Shown here: piece by piece, positions 20,138-28,561 of the stretch | How positions within the stretch are numbered: the first letter of the stretch is position 1 | Layout: the number at the start of each line of letters is the position of its first letter | Origin: Actinomyces johnsonii | Lineage (GTDB): Bacteria; Actinomycetota; Actinomycetes; Actinomycetales; Actinomycetaceae | Reading direction: 5' to 3' | Length of the DNA stretch: 64,000 nucleotides | NCBI RefSeq assembly: GCF_006546835.1 | Contig: NZ_VICB01000010.1 | Span: 62,001-126,000, forward strand | The notes under the pieces: model-generated | Databases searched by the model: none | Told to the model about the DNA's origin: nothing | What the model saw: only the letters and a program-made list of their open reading frames with translations | Translations under genes and position numbers: made by a program

Positions 20138-20749
20138 ATGGCCAACAACGCCATCACCCTCAAGGCCCAGGACCGCACCGAGTTCGGCAAGGGCTCCGCC
20201 CGCCAGGCCCGCCGCGCCGGCCGGGTCCCCGTCGTCGTCTACGGTCACGGCACCGAGCCCCGCCACCTCCTGCTCGAGGAGCACGCCACCCGCCTGGCCC
20301 TGCGCAACAACGACAACGCCCTGGTCGAGCTGGACATCGACGGCGGCGAGACCCTCCTGGCCCTGGCCAAGGACGTGCAGCGCCACCCCATCCGCCCCGG
20401 CGTGCAGCACGTCGACTTCCTCCTGGTGAACCGTAACGAGCGCGTCGACGTCGAGGTCCCGGTCACCGTCATCGGCACCGCCGAGCCCGGCACCATGCAC
20501 ATGATCGAGGCCGCCACCATCATGGTCTCCGCCCCGGCCGTCTCCGTCCCCGAGGCCATCGAGGTCGACATCACTGGCGTCGCGGCCGGTACCGTCCTCA
20601 CCATCGCGGACATCACCTTGCCCGAGGGTCTGGAGGCCGTCTCCGACACCGAGACCGCCGTGGTCAACGTGGCCAACGAGCACGTCGTCGCCTCCGAGGT
20701 CCCCGAGGCCGTCCCCGCCGAGGGCGACGCTGAGGCCGCGGCTGAGTGA
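20138..20749 (+). CDS. rplY: 50S ribosomal protein L25 / general stress protein Ctc
   Basis: 203 residues, the long two-domain (Ctc/TL5) form that binds 5S rRNA. The ATG at 20138 has AAGGAGA 6 bases upstream and begins ITLKAQDRTEFGKGSARQAR. The 5S-binding domain covers about 1-95 (RRAGRVPVVVYGHG, HPIRPGVQHVDFLLVN). The beta-rich C-terminal domain runs from about 100 (VDVEVPVTVIGTAEPG) to an acidic Ala-rich tail. It precedes pth, the common actinobacterial order. Confidence 0.95.
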   Translation: MANNAITLKAQDRTEFGKGSARQARRAGRVPVVVYGHGTEPRHLLLEEHATRLALRNNDNALVELDIDGGETLLALAKDVQRHPIRPGVQHVDFLLVNRNERVDVEVPVTVIGTAEPGTMHMIEAATIMVSAPAVSVPEAIEVDITGVAAGTVLTIADITLPEGLEAVSDTETAVVNVANEHVVASEVPEAVPAEGDAEAAAE

Positions 20750-20830
20750 ACCGCGCGTGATTCGCATGAACAGCCATGACGACGTCGCGGTCTGCTCCTG
20801 CCGCGTCCGCCCCGCCCAGTGGTGGGCCGC

Positions 20831-21433
20831 ATGAGTGAGCCCTGGCTCGTCGTCGGGCTGGGGAATCCCGGGACCCGGTACGCCCGCAACCGCCACAACG
20901 TCGGCTACATGGTGCTCGACGTTTTGGCCGAGCGCACCGGGTCCCGGTTCTCCAACCACAAGAAGGCCCGCGCCCGCGTGGCCGAGGGACGTCTGGGGCT
21001 CCTGCCCGGCGGCGCCCCCGGTCCTCGCGTCATCCTGGCCGAGCCCTCGGTGCTCATGAACCTCTCCGGCGGCCCCGTGGCCGGGCTCGTCTCCTACTAC
21101 GGCATCGACCCCTCCGCCCGACTGCTCGTCATCCACGACGAGCTCGACCTGCCCGCCCACGAGCTGCGACTCAAGCGCGGCGGCGGCGAGGGCGGCCACA
21201 ACGGCTTGCGCTCTATCAGCAAGTCCGTCTCCACCAAGGACTACGCGCGCCTGCGCGTGGGCATCGGCCGCCCACCGGGCCGCCAGGACCCCTCCGACTT
21301 CGTCCTGTCCGACTTCCCCGGCCGCGAGCGCGCCGACCTCGGCGTCACCATGGAGCGGGCCGCCGACGCCGTCGAGCAGGTCGTCGCGCTCGGCTTCGAC
21401 GGCGCCCAGCAACGTCTCCACGCCCCCCGATGA
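20831..21433 (+). CDS. pth: Peptidyl-tRNA hydrolase
   Basis: 200 residues. Releases peptidyl groups from tRNA dropped by ribosomes. Seen: LVVGLGNPGTRYARNRHNVG with the catalytic His, EPSVLMNLSGGPV with the substrate-binding Asn, VIHDELDLP with the Asp, and KRGGGEGGHNGLRSI with the second Asn. The ATG at 20831 begins at the conserved position; the binding site is weak. Follows rplY by 81 bases and is probably cotranscribed. Confidence 0.95.
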   Translation: MSEPWLVVGLGNPGTRYARNRHNVGYMVLDVLAERTGSRFSNHKKARARVAEGRLGLLPGGAPGPRVILAEPSVLMNLSGGPVAGLVSYYGIDPSARLLVIHDELDLPAHELRLKRGGGEGGHNGLRSISKSVSTKDYARLRVGIGRPPGRQDPSDFVLSDFPGRERADLGVTMERAADAVEQVVALGFDGAQQRLHAPR

Positions 21434-21551
21434 CGCGGAGCCGCTCAATCCGGGGCCGGGCGGGACTGGTGCTCGAAGGCGTGGACGGGTCTGGCGGGAG
21501 TACGTGCGCCGCCCGGCCCGTTGCCTGCCGCCCCAACGATGGTGCTCGGGC

Positions 21552-22286
21552 TCAGGCCATGAGACCGGTCTCGTAGGCGACGACGACGGCCTGGACCCGG
21601 TCGCGCACGTCGAGCTTGGCGAGCACGTTGCCCACATGGGTCTTGACGGTGGTGGCCGACACGACGAGGCTGTCCGCGATCTCCGCGTTCGACATGCCCT
21701 GGCTTATGAGCACCAGGATCTCCTTCTCGCGCGGGGTCAGCGAGTCGATGCGCGGGTCCGAGGGCTGGGCCGGCTTGCCCGAGTTCGGCAGTGAGGAGGC
21801 GAACATCTCCAGCATCCGCTGGGTGATGCGCGGCGAGACGACCGCCTCTCCGGAGGCCACCGTGCGGATCGCCTCGGCGAGCTCGGTGGGGCGGGTGTCC
21901 TTGAGCAGGAACCCGGAGGCCCCGGCGCGCAGCCCGGCGAAGGCGTACTCGTCCAGGTCGAAGGTGGTCAGGATGAGCACGCGCGTGCCCGGGCACTCCC
22001 GGGCGATGAGCTCGGTGGCCTCGATGCCGTTCATGCCCGGCATGCGCACGTCCATGAGGATGACGTCGGGGTGCAGGGCCTTGGCCTGAGCCAGGGCGGC
22101 CGTTCCGTCGGAGGCCTCGCCGACGACGTTGATGTCGTCCTCGGCCTCCAGCACCATGCGGAAGCCCATTCGCATGAGGGCCTGGTCGTCGGCGAGCACG
22201 ACGCTGATCGGTCCGCTGACCTCTCCGGGCCGCTCGGCCCCACCGGGCTGGACGGGCTCGCCGTTACTCACAGGGGCATCTGCCAT
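21552..22286 (-). CDS. NarL/LuxR-type response regulator
   Basis: 244 residues. Receiver domain: VVLADDQALMRMG with the acidic pair, phospho-acceptor Asp in VILMDVRMPGMNG, and the conserved Lys in FLLKDTRP. C-terminal LuxR HTH: LTPREKEILVLISQGMSN and VKTHVGNVLAKLDVRDR. Last gene of a minus-strand operon; its start overlaps the end of the histidine kinase gene by 19 bases, so the two form a cognate pair. It probably controls the ABC exporter encoded upstream in the same operon, as in BceRS/DesKR-like arrangements; that target is inferred. Confidence 0.93.
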   Translation of the reverse strand: MADAPVSNGEPVQPGGAERPGEVSGPISVVLADDQALMRMGFRMVLEAEDDINVVGEASDGTAALAQAKALHPDVILMDVRMPGMNGIEATELIARECPGTRVLILTTFDLDEYAFAGLRAGASGFLLKDTRPTELAEAIRTVASGEAVVSPRITQRMLEMFASSLPNSGKPAQPSDPRIDSLTPREKEILVLISQGMSNAEIADSLVVSATTVKTHVGNVLAKLDVRDRVQAVVVAYETGLMA

Positions 22287-24295
22287 GAGGAAGTCCCTTC
22301 GTCATGCTCGTCCCAGCGCAGGACCGCGCGGACTCGCCAGCCCGTGGTGGTTGGACCGGCCTGTACGGTCCCACCATAGACCGATGCGCGCTCCCGCATG
22401 CCGATGAGGCCCTTGCCGGATCCGTGCATCGGCCGCGTGCCGGGTGCGGCGTCGTTGTCCACGGTGAGGACCACGGTGCCGATGTGCCTCTCGACGTCGA
22501 CGCTGACGGCCGGTGTCGTCGGTGCGTAGCGCAGCACGTTGGTCAGCGCCTCCTGGGCGATGCGGAACACCGTGAGCTGGAGCGCCTTGTCCGTCGGGAG
22601 GGCGGCGCCGACCCACCGGTAGCTGACGGGCACGCCGGCCGCCTTGAAGCGCTTGACCAGCTCGGTGATGTCGGCCTGCTCGGGGGCCGGCGCCAGGGGC
22701 AGGTCGCCCCGGGACCGGTCGGTCCCGCTGTCGGTGGCCTGCCGGCGCAGGCTGGCGATGGGGGCGCTAGGCTCGACCGGCGCCACCGTGCCCAGTGGCG
22801 CGAACTCGGGTACCGGCACGTCGCGGACCTCGTGGCTGTGGGCCGACGGTGCAGAGGCCGCCGAGGGTGCCGACAGCTTTGAAGCCGCTGTCTTTCTCCC
22901 GAAGCTCCAGCGGGAGCGACGTGCGGGGGCAGGACGTCCGGGGGCTGTGGATGCCTCCGGGGAGATGCCCGCAGCTGAAGGTGCTGACGGCGTCTGCGGG
23001 ACGTAGTCGGGAGATGATGCGGTCTGCCCCGAACCCGCCGACGCCGCGGGGCCCGACGAGCCGGTCGGGCTGGTGGCGGGGGCGCCGGCGACCGACGGGT
23101 CCTCTCGTAGGACTCCCACCAGGCGGCGGGTATCGGCCAGGGCACTGCGTCCGGCCTCGGCCAGGGTCTCCATGGCCTGCTTGGCCGTGGCTGGGTTGCG
23201 CTCGACGGTGGCGGCGGCGCCGTCGGCCATGGTGATCATGACGGCCAGGGAGTGGGCGACGACGTCGTGCATCTCCCGGGCGATGCGGCTGCGCTCCTCG
23301 GCGGCCGCCAGCAGCGCGGCCTGCTCGCCGGCCAGGGCCATCCTGGCTGAGCGGGCCTCCAGGGCTTTGAGGCGAAGGCGGGCGGAGCGAGTGTTGAGGC
23401 CCACGAGAACACCAATGGCCGTGATGAGGCTCACTATAAATAGGGCGCGCCCGAACTGCAGCAAGGAGTAGGGCGAGCCCAGGAGGAAGCCGTCGCAGGT
23501 GGTGACGATGAGGTTGATGGCCCACACCGTCCAGGCGATGACCGCTCTGCGGTGCGAGGCGATAGTGCCCAGGCAGATCGGAATGGCCAGGGTGGGAACG
23601 AATATGAGGCCGAATGTCATGGCCGAGCTCTGCTGCGCGTCGAGGTGATAGACGTGAACCTGCATGAAGGCGTAGAGCTCGAGGACCACTAGCAAGGCCG
23701 CCCATACCCATATGGGATAGCGTCGTCGCAGTGCGAGTAGAACTCCGCAAACCCCCAGTGTGGAGAGCGTTATCGGCAGGTGCAGGGTGATGTTGGCATC
23801 GGCATCCGGCCCTTTGATGGATAGGACCATCATGAGCAGGTTCAACAGAACGATCCCGCCTGCGATGAGCGTGTCCGCAATGATCGGGTGACGGTGGTAC
23901 CACTGCCTGATCGTGCGCAGTAGGCCTCTGGGGACGGGCTCCAGCTGGAGATCCGGGTCGTCGTCTGCGGGTGCATCAGCGGCTGGACGGCCGGTGGTGG
24001 GGCTGGGCAGCTGGCTGGACATAGGTCTCAGTGTGTCATTCCAAGGGGTCGTGATCGACGGCGATTTGAGCGGCTGAGGCAGCCGAGCCCGGTGGATGGG
24101 CGTCTGACCGTCGTTTGGGGCGGGGGTTGAGCGGTCTGGTGAGGGGGTCGCCGTCGGCAGGGAACGGACCATGGCCCGCAGGAGGGCCGGGTTGCTCAGG
24201 ACCGAGCGGAGCGACCCCCTCGCCTCGGGAGAGCCGGAATTCTCCCGAGGCGAGATGGGTAAAGGGGCTGAGGGAGGAGGCGTGGGGACTGACAT
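22268..24295 (-). CDS. NarL-class sensor histidine kinase with two low-complexity insertions
   Basis: 675 residues from the ATG at 24295, which has GGAGG 9 bases upstream. An in-frame ATG at 24022 would drop a 91-residue Pro/Ser-rich extension but has no good binding site. Four to six TM segments lie about 135-300. The HisKA_3 dimerisation helix has the phospho-His in ERSRIAREMHDVVAHSLAV. The HATPase domain shows FRIAQEALTNVLRYAP and GSGKGLIGMRERASVYGG. Between helix and ATPase lies a ~130-residue Ser/Pro/Ala-rich insert, unusual for this class. It pairs with the overlapping response regulator gene and follows the ABC exporter genes by 36 bases. Confidence 0.9.
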   Translation of the reverse strand: MSVPTPPPSAPLPISPRENSGSPEARGSLRSVLSNPALLRAMVRSLPTATPSPDRSTPAPNDGQTPIHRARLPQPLKSPSITTPWNDTLRPMSSQLPSPTTGRPAADAPADDDPDLQLEPVPRGLLRTIRQWYHRHPIIADTLIAGGIVLLNLLMMVLSIKGPDADANITLHLPITLSTLGVCGVLLALRRRYPIWVWAALLVVLELYAFMQVHVYHLDAQQSSAMTFGLIFVPTLAIPICLGTIASHRRAVIAWTVWAINLIVTTCDGFLLGSPYSLLQFGRALFIVSLITAIGVLVGLNTRSARLRLKALEARSARMALAGEQAALLAAAEERSRIAREMHDVVAHSLAVMITMADGAAATVERNPATAKQAMETLAEAGRSALADTRRLVGVLREDPSVAGAPATSPTGSSGPAASAGSGQTASSPDYVPQTPSAPSAAGISPEASTAPGRPAPARRSRWSFGRKTAASKLSAPSAASAPSAHSHEVRDVPVPEFAPLGTVAPVEPSAPIASLRRQATDSGTDRSRGDLPLAPAPEQADITELVKRFKAAGVPVSYRWVGAALPTDKALQLTVFRIAQEALTNVLRYAPTTPAVSVDVERHIGTVVLTVDNDAAPGTRPMHGSGKGLIGMRERASVYGGTVQAGPTTTGWRVRAVLRWDEHDEGTSSWQMPL

Positions 24296-24331
24296 GGGTC
24301 AAGACCTCCGATAGCAGGCTGATTCGCCGGC

Positions 24332-25237
24332 TCAGGCGTCGCGCCGTGAGAAGACGAACCAGGCGATGATGAGCGGGACGAGCGCCCAGGCGGCGAAGAC
24401 AGCTACGGCCTGGCCGTGGCTGAGGAACTGGACGCCCTGCGCGCCCCATTCGGTGGTGCGCTGGAACGGGTCGGAGACGGCCTCGGAGACGGTGCTGGGC
24501 AGGCAGCCGATGACCTTGTTGATCCACTCCCACTTGCTGGCTGCGAGCTGGAGGGGGATGGTGATGACGAACAGCAGGGAGACGACCACGGTGATGGCGC
24601 CGGCGGTGGAGCGCAGCAGGAAGCCGATGCCCAGGGTCATCAGGGCGATACCGACGAAGACCAGACCCGAGCCCCAGATGTGGCCGAAATAGTGCGAGTC
24701 GGTGAGCGAACCGGCGTGCTCGCCGAGGAAGGGCTTGGAGATCGCCCAGGACAGGAAGATGGATACCGAGCCCAGGAGGAAGGCGGAGACGCTCAGGACC
24801 ACGGCCTTGGACAGCAGGAGTCGTCCGCGGCGGGGGACGGCAGCCAGGGAGGAACGGATCTGTCCGGAAGAGTACTCGCCGGTGATGATGAGGGCTCCCA
24901 GGACCGCCACCACGATCTGCCCGAATGTCAGACCGGAGGTGATCAGGTTCATGGCCCTGTCCTGGTACTCCTCGGACTGTCCGAGAGCGGCGGCCAAGCC
25001 GGCGCCGAACAGGACGGTCAGGGCGATGGCGATGAAGGAGGTGATCCAGGTCGAGCGCAGGGTCCAGAACTTGATCCACTCCGAGCGCGCGGAGCGCAGG
25101 ATGGTCTGACGGCCCTGGATGCGCAGGCCGGTGGGGCGGGGGATGACGTTGCTGGCGGCATTGACGGCATTGACGGCATTGGCGGCGGTGCTCGCCGGTG
25201 TCTGGAAGGTGGGGCTGGCGGGAGCGTTGGCAGTCAT
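24332..25237 (-). CDS. ABC-2 type transporter permease
   Basis: 301 residues, about six TM helices. The N-terminal ~40 residues are soluble and contain an AANAVNAVNAA stretch made by 9-base repeats. TM1 follows IKFWTLRSTWITSF, and the loop GALIITGEYSSGQIRSSLAAVPRR is typical of ABC-2 permeases of the NatB/bacitracin type. Partner ATPase is encoded 83 bases upstream. Substrate unknown; a peptide antibiotic or lipid is a guess from the two-component context. Confidence 0.88.
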   Translation of the reverse strand: MTANAPASPTFQTPASTAANAVNAVNAASNVIPRPTGLRIQGRQTILRSARSEWIKFWTLRSTWITSFIAIALTVLFGAGLAAALGQSEEYQDRAMNLITSGLTFGQIVVAVLGALIITGEYSSGQIRSSLAAVPRRGRLLLSKAVVLSVSAFLLGSVSIFLSWAISKPFLGEHAGSLTDSHYFGHIWGSGLVFVGIALMTLGIGFLLRSTAGAITVVVSLLFVITIPLQLAASKWEWINKVIGCLPSTVSEAVSDPFQRTTEWGAQGVQFLSHGQAVAVFAAWALVPLIIAWFVFSRRDA

Positions 25238-25320
25238 GGCAGGACTTTCTGTGCGAGACGAATGGTGATTGGGAGCGTGTCGGCGGGAGCGTGAACCTGG
25301 GTGCCGGGGTAGGCCCCCTG

Positions 25321-26265
25321 TTACGCCGCCTGGCCGTGGTGCTGCAATGCGTCCTGGTGGGCGGGGTCGGTGCGGTACTCCACAGAGTCGCTGGTCAGAG
25401 TCAGGTAGGCCTCTTCAAGGCTGGCGCGGATGGTGGTGAGCTCGTGCAGGACGATGCCGGCCTGCGCGGCGAGCTCGCCGATGGTGGCGGCGGTGGTGTC
25501 CGTGGTCTCCAGGACGCTGGGGCCCACGGGACGGGCGGCCAGTTTGCGGGAAGCCATGAGCTCGGCGAGCTGGGTGGCCTGGGGGGAGGCCACGCGTACG
25601 CGGTCAGTGGTGGCCGAGGCGATGACGTCGTCGACGGGGCCGGATGACAGGATGCGGCCGCGGCCGATGACCAGGAGCTGGTCGGCGGTCTGGGCCATCT
25701 CACTCATGAGGTGAGAGGAGATGAAGACGGTGCGGCCTTCGCCGGCCAGACGGCGGCAGGTTTCGCGCACCCATTTGACGCCCTCGGGGTCCAGGCCGTT
25801 GACGGGCTCGTCGAACAGGAGCACGCCAGGGTCGCCCAGCAGTGCGGCGGCGATGCCCAGACGCTGGCCCATGCCCAGGGAGAAGCCCTTGACGCGCTTC
25901 TTGGCCACTGAGGTCAGGCCGGTGATCTCCAGGACCTCGTCGACCCTCTTGGCGGGGATGCCATTGGAGGCGGCCAGCTGGCGCAGGTGGTTGCGGGCGC
26001 TGCGCGAGCCGTGCAGGCCCTTGGCGTCCAGTAGGGCGCCAACCTCGCACAGGGGGGCTGACAGCTCCCGGTAGGGGCGCCCGTTGACGGTGACCTGGCC
26101 ACCGGTGGGCTTGTCCAGGCCCATGATCATGCGCATCGTGGTGGACTTGCCCGCCCCGTTGGGGCCCAGGAAACCGGTCACCGTGCCGGGCTCCACGGTG
26201 AAGGAGATGTTGTCCACCGCGGTCTTGCGACCGTAGCGCTTGGTGAGATTGACTGCCTCGATCAT
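25321..26265 (-). CDS. ABC transporter ATP-binding protein
   Basis: 314 residues. Walker A GPNGAGKST, Q-loop region, signature FSLGMGQRLGIAAALLG, Walker B VLLFDEPVNGLD, and H-loop FISSHLMSEM. The C-terminal ~90 residues resemble the accessory domain of bacitracin/NatA-type exporters (RVRVASPQATQLAELM). ATG at 26265 with GAGGGAAG upstream. First gene of the operon ATPase, permease, kinase, regulator. Confidence 0.93.
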   Translation of the reverse strand: MIEAVNLTKRYGRKTAVDNISFTVEPGTVTGFLGPNGAGKSTTMRMIMGLDKPTGGQVTVNGRPYRELSAPLCEVGALLDAKGLHGSRSARNHLRQLAASNGIPAKRVDEVLEITGLTSVAKKRVKGFSLGMGQRLGIAAALLGDPGVLLFDEPVNGLDPEGVKWVRETCRRLAGEGRTVFISSHLMSEMAQTADQLLVIGRGRILSSGPVDDVIASATTDRVRVASPQATQLAELMASRKLAARPVGPSVLETTDTTAATIGELAAQAGIVLHELTTIRASLEEAYLTLTSDSVEYRTDPAHQDALQHHGQAA

Positions 26266-26762
26266 GATCTTCCCTCTCGGAAACGGGCCTCTGGGGAGGC
26301 TGGTGGTGCGCGTGCGGGATGACGTGGGAGCCGGGTCCTGCGACCCGGACGGTCTACGGCTCGCCCGCTGTGGGATTGGACTGGTTGCCCCGGGGTTTCT
26401 CCCGGTTCCAACCTGATGGCTCCAGCCTAGGAAGGCGCCGTCGTCGGCGAATCGGCCGGGGTGACGAACCCGGAGCCGGGCCGGGCCAGGCCGTCAGAGG
26501 GAGGAGGGTCATCCTGGAGGATGAGAACCGGTTGGTCGGAGCCGGACCGGGGACGCTGGAAGGACCGGCCGTCGCCCCTGATGCGCATGGGTATCTCTCC
26601 CCAGGGCGCTACGTCGTCAGGGAAAAGGGTTTCCCTCACCGCAGTGGGGATGCGCATAATGAGGGCAGTCCCCGGCAGCGGCCCTCTTCGGCCGGCCGGG
26701 CTGCGCGCGACCGGCCTCTCCGGACCGGGCGCCCCAGACCCCTCAGAGAGGATGAGAGGATC
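26266..26762. other. Divergent intergenic region with ABC-operon promoter
   Basis: About 500 bases between the ABC operon (minus) and the Bax-inhibitor-like gene (plus). A -10-like TAGGCT on the minus strand at 26425-26430 could start the ABC operon with a ~150-base leader. An open frame on each strand spans the gap but has no binding site and a non-protein-like composition. Confidence 0.35.
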
Positions 26763-27716
26763 ATGTCCAACCCCTTCTTCAGCCGTAGCGCCGCATTCCA
26801 GGAGGGCGGCCGGGTGGCGGGGGCGGCTCCGGCCCAGACGCCCAACGGCTACCCCACGATGCCCGGTTATCAGGCCGGTCAGTACGGCCAGCAGGCCACC
26901 GGTTATGGGCAGCAGCCCAACCATTACGGCCAGAGCGCCGGCTACGGCCAGGTGAGCCCTGAGCAGATGGCCGGCCTGGAGGCCCAGTACCAGGCGCCGT
27001 CGGCCACCAACGTGGACATGCGCCGCATGACCTACGACGACGTCATCATCCGCACCGCCGGTATTTTCGCCGTCATTCTGGCCGTGGGCGCCATCTCCTG
27101 GACCCTGGTGACCAGCGCCGATCAGGCGACCGCCGCACTGGGCGGCATGGCGATGGTCGCGGGTGTGGTCGGAAGCCTGGTCCTGGGGGTGGTCAACGCC
27201 ATCAAGCGGGTGCCCTCCCCGGCCCTCATCATCGCCTACGCGGTCTTCGAGGGCCTCCTGCTCGGTGGCTTTTCCGGATTCATGGAGGCCCGCTACGAGG
27301 GCATCGTGGTCCAGGCCGTGTTGGCGACGGTGGTGACCTTCGCCGTCATGCTCGCCGCCTACTCCTACGGCGGCTTCCGGGTTCAGGGCCGGTTCCGCCG
27401 GGTCCTGGGCGTGGCCGCCCTGGGCTACGGGCTCTTCTGCCTGATCAACCTCGGCCTGATGATGACCGGCGCGACCACCGGGGCGTGGGGGCTGCGATCC
27501 TTGACCATCATGGGGATCCCGCTGGGAGTCATTCTGGGCATCCTCGCCGTCATCATGGCGTCCTTCTTCCTGGCCGTGGACTTCGAATCCATCGAGAACG
27601 GGGTCCGCAACGGGCTGCCCCAGCGCTACGCCTGGGCCGGAGCCTTCGGCCTGGTCCTCACCATCGTGTGGCTCTACGTGGAGTTCCTCCGCCTGCTGAA
27701 ATACATGCGCGACTGA
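26763..27716 (+). CDS. Bax inhibitor-1/YccA family membrane protein
   Basis: 317 residues. ATG with GAGAGGAT upstream. Residues 1-85 are a cytoplasmic Tyr/Gly/Gln-rich tail with repeated YGQ units (QYGQQATGYGQQPNHYGQ). Seven TM segments follow from about 100, with the family features MTYDDVIIRTAGIF, FEGLLLGGFSGFMEARYEGIV and the C-terminal FESIENGVRNGLPQRYAWAGAFG. This is the actinobacterial branch of the BI-1/YccA family; related proteins leak Ca2+ or protons, but a role here is not established. Followed by a strong terminator. Confidence 0.88.
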   Translation: MSNPFFSRSAAFQEGGRVAGAAPAQTPNGYPTMPGYQAGQYGQQATGYGQQPNHYGQSAGYGQVSPEQMAGLEAQYQAPSATNVDMRRMTYDDVIIRTAGIFAVILAVGAISWTLVTSADQATAALGGMAMVAGVVGSLVLGVVNAIKRVPSPALIIAYAVFEGLLLGGFSGFMEARYEGIVVQAVLATVVTFAVMLAAYSYGGFRVQGRFRRVLGVAALGYGLFCLINLGLMMTGATTGAWGLRSLTIMGIPLGVILGILAVIMASFFLAVDFESIENGVRNGLPQRYAWAGAFGLVLTIVWLYVEFLRLLKYMRD

Positions 27717-27771
27717 CTTGAGCCGCGAGGTCGGGCCGGTTCAGACCGATCCGGGTTCGCACTGTCATCTC

Positions 27772-27810
27772 GCCGGGGCCGGGACGCGTCACACGCGTCC
27801 CGGCCCCGGC
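27772..27810 (+). terminator. Strong hairpin terminator
   Basis: Perfect 18-bp stem (27772-27789 with 27793-27810) on a 3-nt loop, 55 bases after the Bax-inhibitor-like gene. No T-tract. Confidence 0.85.
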
Positions 27811-27941
27811 GCGTGCCCGCCCCGACGCCCGTAGCGGTGCCCGCCCCGAAACGTCCTGGCCCGCCACGGGGCTGCATGGATGCGTGTACCCGGTTCGCGC
27901 TGGGCCGAGGCCCGCTGCGGTGCCGGACGGACGCGTTCACG

Positions 27942-27947
27942 TAGGCT
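27942..27947 (+). promoter_or_regulatory. -10 box for leaderless FKBP gene
   Basis: TAGGCT followed by 6 nt and the ATG at 27954; no Shine-Dalgarno site. Confidence 0.55.
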
Positions 27948-27953
27948 CGCCGC

Positions 27954-28361
27954 ATGATCAACATCAACATGCCCTCCGTAGAAGGTGCCAAGGGCACCAA
28001 GCCCGTGCTCGCCTTCCCCGGTCCCGACGCCCCCGAGGGGCTGCAGGTCCAGGTGCTCGACGCCGGAGACGGCCAGGTGGTCGAGGCCGGTGACACGATC
28101 GTGGCCAATTACCTGGGGCAGATCTGGGGCGGTGAGGTCTTCGACAACTCCTACGATCGCGGCCAGCCGCTGAGCTTCCAGGTCGGCGTCGGCATGGTCA
28201 TCCGCGGCTGGGACGACGCCCTCGTGGGGCAGCGCGTCGGCTCGCGCCTCCTGCTGTCCATCCCCTCCGAGCTCGGCTACGGCGACCGCGGCGTCCCGCA
28301 GGCCGGTATCCGGGGCGGCGACACCCTCGTCTTCGTCACGGAGATCCTCGGCGTCGTCTGA
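27954..28361 (+). CDS. FKBP-type peptidyl-prolyl cis-trans isomerase
   Basis: 135 residues, cytoplasmic single-domain FKBP. Seen: VEAGDTIVANYLGQIWGGEVFDNSYDRG split around residues 42-70, FQVGVGMVIRGWDDALVGQRVGS, IPSELGYGDRGVPQAGI, and DTLVFVTEILGV. The active-site aromatic and Asp positions (YLGQ, FDNS, VIRGWD, YG) are present, so an active PPIase is expected. Stands alone between a terminator and a repeat; the transcript is probably leaderless. Confidence 0.94.
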   Translation: MININMPSVEGAKGTKPVLAFPGPDAPEGLQVQVLDAGDGQVVEAGDTIVANYLGQIWGGEVFDNSYDRGQPLSFQVGVGMVIRGWDDALVGQRVGSRLLLSIPSELGYGDRGVPQAGIRGGDTLVFVTEILGVV

Positions 28362-28385
28362 ACCGACGTCCCCCGTCCGCTCTTC

Positions 28386-28457
28386 GCGCGTTCGTACCGC
28401 AGGCGCCGCAGACGCACCAACAAGGTGCGCCCCGGAGGCCTACGGTGCGGACGCGCG
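28386..28457. repeat. Hairpin element, possibly related to repeats A and B
   Basis: The ends CGCGCGTTCGTACCG and its near-complement at about 28442-28457 form a long imperfect stem; an inner GCGCAC/GTGCGC dyad is also present. The outer sequence resembles repeats A and B, the interior does not. It may also terminate the FKBP transcript. Confidence 0.45.
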
Positions 28458-28479
28458 CTTGCCGTGGAGGCCAGGTCTG

Positions 28480-28513
28480 CGATAGCTGCGATAGTCTGGG
28501 CGCGGCGCACTCG
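28480..28513 (+). promoter_or_regulatory. Promoter-like element shared with the yjdF leader
   Basis: GCGATAGCTGCGATAGTCT (28480-28498) recurs at 29769-29787, and similarity continues into GCGGCGCACT. TAGCTG and TAGTCT are candidate -10 boxes, with TTGCCG at 28459-28464 as a possible -35. It lies about 65 bases upstream of the LD-carboxypeptidase gene. Confidence 0.45.
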
Positions 28514-28561
28514 CCCGCCGGATGCTTGCCGGCTCTCCCGCGCGGCTGCTGTAATGGCGCG

